DNA from: Glaciecola sp047637355
GTDB taxonomy: Bacteria > Pseudomonadota > Gammaproteobacteria > Enterobacterales > Alteromonadaceae
Length of the DNA stretch: 34,573 nt
Direction: 5' to 3'
Assembly: GCA_047637355.1 (NCBI GenBank)
Contig: JBLIKA010000021.1
Location: 1-34,573, forward strand
Positions 1-8,139 of the stretch are shown in pieces. How positions within the stretch are numbered: position 1 is the first letter of the stretch; each line of letters begins with the position of its first letter. The position numbers and the translations under genes were made by a program. Under the pieces are notes generated by a model. It made no database searches. It saw nothing but the letters and a program-made list of their open reading frames with translations, and had not been told where the DNA came from.

Positions 1-118
1 ATGTGCGAAGCCAATAAACCTTTTAGTCTGTGATAATCGTTAATGCAGTTATTAACAACTACAAATAAAACTGACAATGACTTTGCTTACCAAATAATAT
101 CAAAATAGGAGAATTAGA

Positions 119-346
119 ATGAATTTAACCGCGATTTTTATTGTAGCTATTGTTGTGGGTGGGATAACCAGTATTATATCTACACTGTCTAATAAGAAAA
201 ACAAAGAATCTAATAAATTTAGTAAAGAAGAACGTGACGAAATGCAAGTGCAAATTCAGCAAATGAACGCACGAATTGAAACACTAGAGCGAATTGTTAC
301 CGATGAAAAGTATTCTTTAAACCAACAATTTGCGGATCTAAAATAG
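119..346 (+). CDS. small PspB-like membrane protein
   Basis: A 75-residue protein with one hydrophobic N-terminal segment (about residues 3-22), then a Lys/Asn-rich stretch and a charged amphipathic helix (about 38-68) that looks like a short coiled coil. This architecture, and the 'ERI..LERIV.DE' style of the helix, resemble PspB of the phage-shock response, an inner-membrane partner of PspC. That is family-level resemblance only: no pspA or pspC is visible nearby. A good Shine-Dalgarno (TAGGAG) lies 8 bases before the ATG. The next gene starts 15 bases after the stop, so the two are probably co-transcribed. It could equally be an unrelated small membrane protein of the same shape. Confidence 0.75.
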   Translation: MNLTAIFIVAIVVGGITSIISTLSNKKNKESNKFSKEERDEMQVQIQQMNARIETLERIVTDEKYSLNQQFADLK

Positions 347-361
347 GAACCAAAAACATAC

Positions 362-1303
362 ATGACTACTCAAGATAAAGATTATTCAATTGGCACACTG
401 GGAAAAGCTTGGGACACAGCAGAGAAGCGGCAATGGCTAGCAGCACAGAGTAAAAAACGAAGCTACTTTGAGGACATCGAAAAAAGGTTAGCAGCATTGG
501 ATAATACTGAGTATCAGGTTGAACAATATGGTGTGTTGGCTTATGCTGATTTAGGATTTTCTGACTATCCATTATATTGTGTCAAAGTAGGCACATTCGA
601 TGAAGACCGTAACACGATCCTTGTTTCAGGTGGCGTGCATGGTTATGAAACCAGTGGCGTGCATGGTGCTTTAGATTTTATTGAAAACGACGCTAAAAAA
701 TACTCGGATAAGGCTAACATATTGGTCCTACCTTGCATTAGTCCTTGGGGCTACGAAACAATAAATCGATGGAACCCGCATACGATTGACCCGAACAGGT
801 CGTTTTATAACGACGGTCCAACTGACGAAGCTAATTTAGCCATGCAGTGTGCAAAGACTTCAGGCCTCAACATCATTATGCATATTGATTTGCATGAAAC
901 TACCGACACCGACAACTCTGAGTTTCGTCCAGCATTAGCAGCGAGAGACGCTATTGAACAAGGCCTTTGGGAAATTCCTGATGGTTTTTATACCGTTGGT
1001 GATAGTGCACGTCCGCAAAATGACTTTCAAACCGCTATTATTAATGCCGTAAAACAAGTGACTCACATTGCCGAGGCTGACAGCAGTGGTAAAATAATTG
1101 GTTCCGATGTCCATCAATTCGGCGTAATTAACTACGATAAAAAATCGCTATTTTTATGCGGTGGCTTTACTGATGCTATTTATGTCAGTACAACTGAAGT
1201 CTATCCGGATAGCCCCAATGCAACACCTGAGGTTTGCATCAGAGCCCAAGTGGCAGCAATAACCGGCGCTCTTGAATATGTGCTAACTCCTACTTTGAGT
1301 TAG
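362..1303 (+). CDS. M14-family zinc metallocarboxypeptidase / AstE-AspA-like deacylase
   Basis: A 313-residue cytosolic enzyme without a signal peptide. Zinc-site motifs of the M14 / succinylglutamate desuccinylase superfamily can be read: HGYE with H93 and E96, and the third ligand H178 in IDLHE. N145-R146 in DPNRSF matches the substrate carboxylate-binding Asn-Arg pair, and the Glu in TTEVYP near residue 278 fits the catalytic glutamate. The family hydrolyses C-terminal amino acids or N-acyl amino acids; the sequence does not show which substrate applies. It follows the small membrane protein by 15 bases and converges on rbgA, with a hairpin in the 28-base gap. Family assignment is firm, exact function open. 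Confidence 0.82.
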   Translation: MTTQDKDYSIGTLGKAWDTAEKRQWLAAQSKKRSYFEDIEKRLAALDNTEYQVEQYGVLAYADLGFSDYPLYCVKVGTFDEDRNTILVSGGVHGYETSGVHGALDFIENDAKKYSDKANILVLPCISPWGYETINRWNPHTIDPNRSFYNDGPTDEANLAMQCAKTSGLNIIMHIDLHETTDTDNSEFRPALAARDAIEQGLWEIPDGFYTVGDSARPQNDFQTAIINAVKQVTHIAEADSSGKIIGSDVHQFGVINYDKKSLFLCGGFTDAIYVSTTEVYPDSPNATPEVCIRAQVAAITGALEYVLTPTLS

Positions 1304-1325
1304 CATTACACAAAATAATAGGAAC

Positions 1326-1344
1326 GAAGCGCTAATTGCGCTTC
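1326..1344. terminator. bidirectional hairpin terminator between the M14 peptidase and rbgA
   Basis: GAAGCGC TAATT GCGCTTC forms a 7-bp GC-rich stem with a 5-base loop. It lies between the convergent stops and contains the final AAG-CGC-AAT-TAG codons of rbgA. On the plus strand it is followed by TTC and on the minus strand by GTTCCTATTATTTTG, so the T-tracts are imperfect. Confidence 0.6.
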
Positions 1345-2333
1345 TTCATCCGTGCACTTTGCTCTGCTCTTTTTTCTTCGCGCTTTTCTTTTCTGTCTTT
1401 TTTGTCAGGTGTTAACGAACCATCTTTGAATTTCTGTTTACGTTTATCTTTATCGGTTATTTTTTTCGCCGCCACTTCAGCCATTTCTTTTTTCTCTTGG
1501 ATCAACATCTCTGGTGTTTCAAGTGTAATCCGGCCTAACTTTCCTGAGCGAAGTTCGTTAATCAATACTTCGCATATTTTATGCAAATTAACGCGACCGC
1601 CTGCTCTTAAGGCGCCGCGTTTTGACGCCGCAAGTTCTAAGAATTCGATTTCAGTATCAGGTAAGTCATCAATTTTAAAACGTTCCTTCATAAATTCAGG
1701 GTAAGTTTTAATCAGATAATCAGCCGCATAAAAGCCAACATCATCATATTCCATAGCGGTATCTTTCACCGCGCCTGAAGCAGCTAAGCGATAACCTGTG
1801 TTGGGGTTTTCAAGTTTTGGCCAAAGCACACCAGGCGTATCAAACAAAACTATACCGCTACCTAGATTAATACGTTGTTGATTTTTAGTGACTGCAGGTT
1901 CGTTACCTGTTTTTGCAATAACGCGATCAGCTAAAATATTAATTAAGGTCGACTTTCCAACATTAGGAATACCCATGATCATTGCGTTTATCGTTTTTAC
2001 CGAAGCATCTTTTTGCGCACATGTTTTGCGAATAAGCTCGATGATTTGTTTCGTTTTTGCGGGATCATCAGTCGACGTTGTGAACGTTTTCACACCCCGT
2101 TCTGCTTCCAAATGCTCTTGCCACTTAGCCGTCATTTCCGGATCCGCCAAATCGGCCTTGTTTAGAATTTTTAGACAAGGTTTGTCTCCCCTTATCTTGG
2201 CTATTTCGGGGTTTTCACTTGAATACGGAATACGCGCATCAAGGACTTCAATGAGAATATCAACCTGACTAAGCGCTTCTTTTATTTCTTTTAGGGCTTT
2301 GTGCATATGCCCCGGGAACCAATGAACGGCCAA
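1332..2333 (-). CDS. rbgA: ribosome biogenesis GTPase RbgA/YlqF
   Basis: A circularly permuted GTPase (333 residues from the chosen start) that acts in late 50S subunit assembly in the YlqF/RbgA family. The N-terminus VHWFPGHMHKA is the family hallmark. The G motifs come in permuted order: G4 NKAD (58-61), G1 GIPNVGKST (121-129), G3 DTPG (165-168). The C-terminal 40 residues are very rich in Lys, Arg and Glu, which fits rRNA contact. The start is the TTG at 2333, preceded by AGGAT at 7 bases; an in-frame TTG 24 bases upstream lacks such a site. It follows the antiporter gene by about 60 bases and may share its mRNA. The hairpin over the stop codon terminates it. Confidence 0.9.
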   Translation of the reverse strand: MAVHWFPGHMHKALKEIKEALSQVDILIEVLDARIPYSSENPEIAKIRGDKPCLKILNKADLADPEMTAKWQEHLEAERGVKTFTTSTDDPAKTKQIIELIRKTCAQKDASVKTINAMIMGIPNVGKSTLINILADRVIAKTGNEPAVTKNQQRINLGSGIVLFDTPGVLWPKLENPNTGYRLAASGAVKDTAMEYDDVGFYAADYLIKTYPEFMKERFKIDDLPDTEIEFLELAASKRGALRAGGRVNLHKICEVLINELRSGKLGRITLETPEMLIQEKKEMAEVAAKKITDKDKRKQKFKDGSLTPDKKDRKEKREEKRAEQSARMKKRN

Positions 2334-2395
2334 TTTCACTATCCTAAAAATTATCAATTGAAGGCATTTTACTGCATTTGATTTATTTTATTTGA

Positions 2396-4369
2396 TTAAT
2401 TTCCGTAAAGTAAAAAGTTCTCGATGCGTTCAACTCTTCTGGGCTTTCCTGAAATGACTAATACATCGTTAGCAATGATGAGCGTATCTGAATCCGGTTC
2501 TTCTACTTCTTTATTATTGCGTCTTAATCCAGTGATTTTGACGCGCCTGCGTTCAATATCCAATTCCCTGATGGTTTTGTTGACCGCAAAAGCACCATTA
2601 GTAATCATAACCGCGTGCATAAATTCGAGCTTGTCTTTTGTACCATAAGTAATTTCAGTTGTTTCGCCAGGATAGAATCCATGCATGTGCTGGTAGCCCT
2701 TCTTGCGTTCATTGCGCACGCGCTTCAGTATACGAGACATAGGCACGCCGGCATAATGTAAAACTTGGGAAACCAGCATCAAACTGCCTTCTTGTATTTC
2801 TGGTACTACTTGTGAAGCCCCTGCTGAATAAAAATCATCGGATTGGTAGTCTTTTCTAGTTCGCACGACAACCGGTAAACCTGGTTTTAAACCGGTAATA
2901 ACATTAACCACTTTTAACGCTTTGTCATGATGATCAAAAGTAATAAGCGCCAATTGTGCGTTTATAATACCGGCTGATTTCAGTAGGTCACGTTGCGATA
3001 CATCACCGAACATTACGTTCTCCCCAGCTGAGCGACTTTCATGCACTCGAATCGGATCGAAGTCTAGCGCTACATACTTAATCCCCTCAAGCTTGAGCAT
3101 GCGGGCGACCGATTGCCCCACTCGACCAAAGCCTAAAATAAGCACATGGTTAGTAAAATCTTTAGCTTCATGTTGGGTGAGTTCGCTTGTGATGGCTTCG
3201 ATATCTTTGTTAGGTGCAATCCATTGAGCAAATTTACCACTGACATTGATAAGCCATGGTGTTATCGCCATGCTCAACAAGCCTATGCTGATTATCATTG
3301 AAGACTGCTTCGAGCTTAGAACCTGATTCTGCACAGCCAAAGCGGCGATAACAAAACTGAACTCTCCCATTTGCGCTAACTTCATTCCCGCAGCCCAAGC
3401 ATCTCGCCTATTTTGCTTAAAAATAAATGCACTAAAGCTCACGACTAAGGTTTTTAATATCACCATAATGACTAGCCCCAACAGGATCCAATGAAACTCA
3501 AAGATCAGGACATTGAGCTCCAGTTTCATGCCCACAGTAATAAAAAATAAGCCCATCAAAATATCGCGAAACGGACGGATATCCGCTTCCAATTGATGTC
3601 GGTATTGAGATTCACTTAACATCATACCGGCTAAAAATGCACCTAACGCCATGGACAAACCAAAAGCATAAGTCGTCCCTGCAGCTAATAACGCAACCAG
3701 AATTGTGGTGAGAACAAATAGCTCATCAGTTCTTGTGCGAGCAATTTCGTTAAAAACTCGAGGAAGCAACCAACGACCAACAGAGAGCAGTAACACGACA
3801 ACAACAACGCCTTTAAACAGTGCCATAAGCAATGCAAAACCCACGCTTTGGTCTGAACTTGGCGCTAATAATGGGATCGCAATAAGAAAAGGCACAACAG
3901 CTAAGTCTTGAAACAGCAATATACTGACGGCCATTTGTGAGCGCGGGGTATTAAGGCGACCCGCTTCATCTATTTGCTTTATAACAATAGCAGTAGAGGA
4001 TAATGCAAGCATACCGCCAATAATAATTGACGTGCTTATCGACTGACCAAACAATAATGCGATGCCTGCAAAGAGTGCGGTTGTGAAAAGCATTTGCCCT
4101 GCGCCTACACCAAACACTAAATTGCGCATAGCAACTAGTTTAGGCAATGAAAATTCGAGCCCTAATGAAAACAGCAGAAACACGATGCCAATTTCTGCCA
4201 ACAAATGCATTTGATCGGGGTCGTTATAAAGAGAGAGTACTTCGGGACCTGCCATTACGCCAACTAGCAGATAAGCAAGTATCGCAGGTAATCCCGCCCG
4301 TTTAAAACACCATACCAAGAAGACAGACAAGGCCATTAAAGCAATAATATTGATAAAAGCTTGGTTCAA
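2396..4369 (-). CDS. CPA2 monovalent cation:proton antiporter, KefB/KefC-like, with RCK domain
   Basis: A 657-residue inner-membrane transporter. Residues 1-375 are a Na+/H+ exchanger fold of about 12-13 hydrophobic helices, with the CPA2 signature LLFQDLAVVP (D155). A TrkA-N Rossmann domain follows, with GFGRVGQ at 413-419 for NAD(H) or another nucleotide, and the C-terminus (about 570-657) is a TrkA-C-like domain. This is the KefB/KefC/YbaL layout, proton-coupled K+ or Na+ exchange gated by the cytosolic RCK domain. I did not see convincing evidence for glutathione control, so no Kef name is assigned. The start is TTG with a strong AGGGGGG Shine-Dalgarno. It is divergent from the cyclase gene and upstream of rbgA. 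Confidence 0.87.
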   Translation of the reverse strand: MNQAFINIIALMALSVFLVWCFKRAGLPAILAYLLVGVMAGPEVLSLYNDPDQMHLLAEIGIVFLLFSLGLEFSLPKLVAMRNLVFGVGAGQMLFTTALFAGIALLFGQSISTSIIIGGMLALSSTAIVIKQIDEAGRLNTPRSQMAVSILLFQDLAVVPFLIAIPLLAPSSDQSVGFALLMALFKGVVVVVLLLSVGRWLLPRVFNEIARTRTDELFVLTTILVALLAAGTTYAFGLSMALGAFLAGMMLSESQYRHQLEADIRPFRDILMGLFFITVGMKLELNVLIFEFHWILLGLVIMVILKTLVVSFSAFIFKQNRRDAWAAGMKLAQMGEFSFVIAALAVQNQVLSSKQSSMIISIGLLSMAITPWLINVSGKFAQWIAPNKDIEAITSELTQHEAKDFTNHVLILGFGRVGQSVARMLKLEGIKYVALDFDPIRVHESRSAGENVMFGDVSQRDLLKSAGIINAQLALITFDHHDKALKVVNVITGLKPGLPVVVRTRKDYQSDDFYSAGASQVVPEIQEGSLMLVSQVLHYAGVPMSRILKRVRNERKKGYQHMHGFYPGETTEITYGTKDKLEFMHAVMITNGAFAVNKTIRELDIERRRVKITGLRRNNKEVEEPDSDTLIIANDVLVISGKPRRVERIENFLLYGN

Positions 4370-4548
4370 AACACCCCCCTATTTGAAAAATAAAAAACAG
4401 GCACGACTATTGCTTAATGATTGTAGATTATACGTTAGCACTATCGTTAAGCATCAAAAATAGCTAGCAAAATCAGGTGATACGAGAAACAAGATACACA
4501 AAGGCGTATTACCCGCGATAACTATTAGCTACTAAGAATGCGACTAAT

Positions 4549-4585
4549 AAACTACAGCTCTGAGCTCTGAGCTAGGATGTAGTTT
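4549..4585. repeat. imperfect inverted repeat with tandem AGCTCTG heptamers
   Basis: AAACTAC-AGCTC ... GAGCT-aggat-GTAGTTT gives a 7+5 bp stem with a 5-base bulge on one arm. The centre is a tandem AGCTCTG repeat (about 2.5 copies, 4556-4573). It lies just upstream of the cyclase promoter and may be an operator or a structured leader for either divergent gene. Role unknown. Confidence 0.5.
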
Positions 4586-4610
4586 AAATGACTTTTTATT
4601 GTTCGGTTTA

Positions 4611-4637
4611 TTGACAATGTTCGCACAGTTTTACAAT
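4611..4637 (+). promoter_or_regulatory. sigma-70-like promoter for the diguanylate cyclase
   Basis: A perfect -35 TTGACA (4611-4616) and a -10 TACAAT (4632-4637) separated by a short 15-base spacer. Transcription would begin near 4644, which favours the translation start at 4753 over the ATG at 4654. Confidence 0.5.
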
Positions 4638-4752
4638 GCAACATACCTTTTAAATGGATCTAAGCGTCAAGAAAGCGACAGTTATTATAAAACACGCATC
4701 AACGAATGAAAACAGTGATAAAAATATCACGCGAAATCATTTCGGAGTACAA

Positions 4753-5688
4753 ATGGATAACCTTGCAGTAAATGAAGTAAATGAACCAAAAGATGGTTCT
4801 CGGCATGAGCGCGGTATAGCTCAAGCATTTTTGTACAATGAAACAAAATTGAACACTATGCTATCAAGCAGCGAGTCATCTAAAATAATGCGGCGCATGT
4901 TAGAAACCATTGAATTAGACGAGCTAGTGAAGACTTATTTTGAGTTACTTAGTGACAAACTACCCTGTACTTCGATAAAAATAAGCTTTGCTGATCAATA
5001 TTTATTTTTTGGTAACTCAGCGAAAAACTCTCGTAGTATGAAGATTTCATTAGATTATGGATATCCTCCTGGTGCTCTGCAGCATGCCCAATTGTCATAT
5101 GCATTCTCAAAAGTGTTATCACATTTACAGCGCAAATTACTATCTGAGATACATGCCATCTACTCGATGGGATTAAAGCATGCATTGGAGTATTATCGAA
5201 TTCGTCGACTGGCGACTAAAGACATGCTGACGGGTTTATATAACCGCTCGCATTTTAACGATTCACTGCATAAATTAATGAGTATCAGCATTCGTACTGA
5301 GAAGACTTTCGGTCTACTGGTTCTTGACTTAGATAACTTTAAACAAGTTAATGACGGCCACGGTCATCAACAAGGTGATAAAGTGTTGGTGGAATTTGCT
5401 AGTTTATTAACGGGTTCATTACGCGACTCTGATCACGCTTTCCGATTTGGTGGAGATGAGTTCTGTTGTTTACTAATAGACAGTGACCACAAGGCAAATG
5501 AACAAGTTGCAGGACGCATTCAAAAGGCAATTGTAAAACACCCACTTTTTGCGCAGCATAAGGTGTCTACGAGTGTTGGTGCAACAACGTTTCATAATGT
5601 TGACACACAAGAAACCTTGTTCAAACGTGCAGATATGGCGTTATATGAAGCAAAGCACGCGGGTAAAAATTTATTTAAAGCCGCCTAG
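4753..5688 (+). CDS. diguanylate cyclase (GGDEF domain)
   Basis: Makes cyclic di-GMP from two GTP. From the chosen start it has 311 residues. An N-terminal region of about 150 residues has no transmembrane helix and may be a degenerate GAF-like sensor fold. The C-terminal GGDEF domain starts near DMLTGLYNR. The active-site GGDEF is intact (233-237), and RDSD (224-227) sits exactly five residues before it, which matches the product-inhibition I-site RxxD. The start at 4753 is chosen for CGGAG five bases upstream; an in-frame ATG at 4654 would add 33 residues. It converges on tilS. Activity and feedback inhibition are both predicted from motifs; the input signal is unknown. Confidence 0.88.
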   Translation: MDNLAVNEVNEPKDGSRHERGIAQAFLYNETKLNTMLSSSESSKIMRRMLETIELDELVKTYFELLSDKLPCTSIKISFADQYLFFGNSAKNSRSMKISLDYGYPPGALQHAQLSYAFSKVLSHLQRKLLSEIHAIYSMGLKHALEYYRIRRLATKDMLTGLYNRSHFNDSLHKLMSISIRTEKTFGLLVLDLDNFKQVNDGHGHQQGDKVLVEFASLLTGSLRDSDHAFRFGGDEFCCLLIDSDHKANEQVAGRIQKAIVKHPLFAQHKVSTSVGATTFHNVDTQETLFKRADMALYEAKHAGKNLFKAA

Positions 5689-5726
5689 ATAATCCAATTC
5701 ATATAATTAATTTGGCTTCGCTGGCG

Positions 5727-5747
5727 ATTTGCCGACAGGAGGCAAAT
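5727..5747. terminator. hairpin between convergent cyclase gene and tilS
   Basis: ATTTGCC GACAGGA GGCAAAT forms a 7-bp stem with a 7-base loop in the 72-base convergent gap. There is no good T-tract on either strand, so terminator function is only suggested by position. Confidence 0.4.
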
Positions 5748-5760
5748 GATTGCCGCGTCG

Positions 5761-7062
5761 TTATATTTGCTGAATAAGCTTTTGTATAGCGTCAGTGTTT
5801 GGACATCTTGCTTGAAATTGCGCACTGAAAACGAGTTTATCGCCTAATTGTAAGGCAATAACTTGCTCGTTGAGGCAAAGAATAGGCATCGTCATGCGTC
5901 GCCATGGCTTCACTTTCCTCTCTTTCATCCACGCTTTAATCGTTTTTGTAGGTCTGTTAGAAAAAAGACGGACTTTGCGATGTAAATTCCCATAAGTGAC
6001 GTTCACATGCTCAATATTGTTGTCTAATTCAATTTGAAAGCTATATGCGAGTGCTGGATCATCGGCAATCTCTGACAATGCCACCCAGTATAAATGCTGA
6101 TTAAAATTGCGACACTGCCAATTATCGACTTGCACATAACCGACTTGATCTGCTTTCGCTATTCTCAGTTTTTGAATCTCATTTAGCTGAGCTGCAGAAA
6201 CACTAAAACCAATTTGTTGAACACTCCAAAGTCTGATGACCTCTCCAAGCAATGTGTCTGGCAAAGTGGACAAACCGGATAGCGACAATGCCGCTTCTTC
6301 ATTTTCAATCTTTTGCAGCGCTTGCATCGCGAACGTTTCAATTAATTGATTTTGAGAAGCGCACAATAATGCACTTCTAACAATGGTTGTATTAATTTGC
6401 GGCCACTTGTTTTTGAGTAGAGGCATGACCTCGTTACGCAAAAAATTTCTATCAAACGACGAGTCTTGATTCGACTCATCTTCCACCCAAGTTAATTCAT
6501 ACTGTCGAGCGTAAGCGAGTATTTCTTGTTTTCCTATACCGTTGTTTATCCAAGGTCGCGCATATTGTACTGAGCTTGTTTTAGTAAAACGTTCAGCCAT
6601 TCCACTTAGCCCTTTAGGTCCCGCTCCACGTTTCAGTTGCAGCAGAACTGTCTCGGCTTGGTCGTCTTCATGCTGCCCTAGCAAAACAACTGAATCTGCA
6701 GGCGCTAATCGATCTATTGCTGAATATCTTGCATCTCGTGCTAGCGCTTCTAGACTTTTTCTAGGCTCTGACTGAACATTTACTTTGGAATATTGAAATA
6801 GGATTTCACACTGAAATGAAAGTGTAAATTGCTCGCAAAGTTGTTTGCAAAATAACAGCCAATTATCTGCATTTGAACTAAGTCCATGATGAATATGAAT
6901 GGCGTTTACAGTAAAAGAAGATTGGGTTTGAGCTCGAAGGGTTAAACAAGCATGCAACATAACAACAGAGTCGACACCTCCGCTCAATGCAATGGCCACT
7001 GACTTACAATGAGGTGGTACACAGCTCTGAATACTTTTGACGAGCTGTGGGGTCGTTGACAT
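5761..7062 (-). CDS. tilS: tRNA(Ile)-lysidine synthetase
   Basis: Uses ATP and lysine to convert C34 of the CAU-anticodon tRNA-Ile2 to lysidine, so that it reads AUA. The 433-residue length matches long gammaproteobacterial TilS. The PP-loop motif SGGVDS is at 27-32, followed by the HIHHGLS region and the GQHEDDQAETVLLQLKRG motif typical of the N-terminal ATPase domain. The C-terminal half carries the tRNA-binding TilS_C region. It starts with ATG, 77 bases after accA on the same strand, and is probably the last gene of the fabZ-to-tilS operon, as in related bacteria where accA-tilS is common. Confidence 0.95.
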   Translation of the reverse strand: MSTTPQLVKSIQSCVPPHCKSVAIALSGGVDSVVMLHACLTLRAQTQSSFTVNAIHIHHGLSSNADNWLLFCKQLCEQFTLSFQCEILFQYSKVNVQSEPRKSLEALARDARYSAIDRLAPADSVVLLGQHEDDQAETVLLQLKRGAGPKGLSGMAERFTKTSSVQYARPWINNGIGKQEILAYARQYELTWVEDESNQDSSFDRNFLRNEVMPLLKNKWPQINTTIVRSALLCASQNQLIETFAMQALQKIENEEAALSLSGLSTLPDTLLGEVIRLWSVQQIGFSVSAAQLNEIQKLRIAKADQVGYVQVDNWQCRNFNQHLYWVALSEIADDPALAYSFQIELDNNIEHVNVTYGNLHRKVRLFSNRPTKTIKAWMKERKVKPWRRMTMPILCLNEQVIALQLGDKLVFSAQFQARCPNTDAIQKLIQQI

Positions 7063-7087
7063 AACAATTCCGTTAGTGATGGTACCA

Positions 7088-7115
7088 TTGGTTAGGAAAA
7101 TAAATCCCTAACCAA
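7088..7115. repeat. 9-bp inverted repeat in the accA-tilS gap
   Basis: TTGGTTAGG and CCTAACCAA flank a 10-base AT-rich loop. On the minus strand the hairpin is not followed by a T-tract, so it is not a convincing terminator. An mRNA-stability or processing hairpin between accA and tilS is possible. Confidence 0.5.
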
Positions 7116-7139
7116 CTATTGATGCTTTTAGTAAAACGA

Positions 7140-8096
7140 CTAACAATAGCCAAACGACATTAGCCGCTCATAACGCTCTTCCAACAACGTTTCTGTTGGT
7201 AACGTTTGTAGTTGTGCAAGCTGTTGCTTTAACACCGCTTTCAAGTTAGCGGCCATACCAGAGTAATCTCTATGTGCGGCACCGAGTGGCTCTTCTACAA
7301 TACTATTAATGAGGCCTAGTGCTTTAATTTGCGGCGCAGTGACACCCATCGCTTCTGCTGCGATAGACGCTTTTGCTGCACTCTTCCACAATATTGACGC
7401 ACAACCTTCTGGCGAAATAACAGAATACGTACTGTATTGAAGCATATTCACTCTATCACCAACACCAATGGCGAGTGCACCACCAGAACCACCTTCACCG
7501 ATCACAGTACAAATAATAGGGACGGAAAGCTCAGCCATGACTTTTAGGTTCATTGCTATTGCTTCACTTTGATTACGCTCTTCTGCACCCACTCCCGGAT
7601 AAGCACCAGGGGTATCGATAAAGGTAAGAATAGGTAATTTGAAGCGCTCGGCCATATTCATTAAACGCAATGCTTTGCGATAACCTTCAGGTTTAGGCAT
7701 GCCAAAGTTACGCTTGATTTTTTCTTGCGTATCACGCCCTTTCTGATGGCCAATAACCATAACAGGAATACCATCTAGCTTTGCAAGGCCACCAATAATA
7801 GCTTTATCGTCGGCATAAGCACGATCACCAGCTAACTCATCGAAATCAGTCAGCATATTGTCAATATAGTCCTGAGTATAAGGACGCATAGGATGACGGG
7901 CAATTTGTGTTATTTGCCATGCACCTAAATTTGCAAACACCTTTTTGGTTTGCTCTGCGCATTTCTCTTTTAGCTTACCAATTGCTTCTTCGATACTTAC
8001 ATCGAACTCGCCGCCTTGATTGACGATACGCAGTTCTTGAATTTTGGCTTCTAACTCAGCGATAGGCTGTTCGAAATCCAAAAAATGTCCACTCAT
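7140..8096 (-). CDS. accA: acetyl-CoA carboxylase carboxyltransferase subunit alpha
   Basis: The alpha subunit of the carboxyltransferase that, with AccD, moves the carboxyl group from biotin to acetyl-CoA to make malonyl-CoA, the committed step of fatty acid synthesis. From the ATG at 8096 it is 318 residues, close to the 319 of E. coli AccA. The start MSGHFLDFEQPIAELE is the family N-terminus and has AGGAT(T) a few bases upstream; a longer frame adding MLGLI has no such support. The carboxyltransferase core is recognisable in TFIDTPGAYPGVGAEERNQ and EGGSGGALAIG. It follows dnaE by 43 bases, the classical neighbour. Confidence 0.97.
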   Translation of the reverse strand: MSGHFLDFEQPIAELEAKIQELRIVNQGGEFDVSIEEAIGKLKEKCAEQTKKVFANLGAWQITQIARHPMRPYTQDYIDNMLTDFDELAGDRAYADDKAIIGGLAKLDGIPVMVIGHQKGRDTQEKIKRNFGMPKPEGYRKALRLMNMAERFKLPILTFIDTPGAYPGVGAEERNQSEAIAMNLKVMAELSVPIICTVIGEGGSGGALAIGVGDRVNMLQYSTYSVISPEGCASILWKSAAKASIAAEAMGVTAPQIKALGLINSIVEEPLGAAHRDYSGMAANLKAVLKQQLAQLQTLPTETLLEERYERLMSFGYC

Positions 8097-8139
8097 GATT
8101 AATCCTAACATATTGTAAAGCCTAGATAATACTAGGCTT

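Larger units (their letters stand above)
4370..4752. other. divergent intergenic region, antiporter / diguanylate cyclase
   Basis: 383 bases without a supported gene. It holds an imperfect inverted repeat with a heptamer tandem repeat (4549-4585) and a sigma-70-like promoter for the cyclase (4611-4637). The first ATG in the cyclase frame (4654) lies about 10 bases after the predicted transcription start and has no ribosome binding site. Confidence 0.6.

Noticed and set aside
1..33. A ten-codon frame from an ATG at position 1, possible tail of an upstream gene
   Set aside because: Too short to identify, and the window edge hides any upstream context; it cannot be told from chance.
1336..1704. 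Plus-strand 122-residue frame opposite rbgA
   Set aside because: Antisense shadow of the Lys/Arg-rich rbgA tail, giving a Ser/Phe/Leu-rich product without family features.
4654..4752. N-terminal extension of the diguanylate cyclase from ATG 4654
   Set aside because: No ribosome site, and it would start about 10 bases after the predicted transcription start; ATG 4753 has CGGAG in front.
7088..7115. Terminator between accA and tilS
   Set aside because: The stem is good but no T-tract follows, and the two genes are close and co-oriented; kept only as an inverted repeat.
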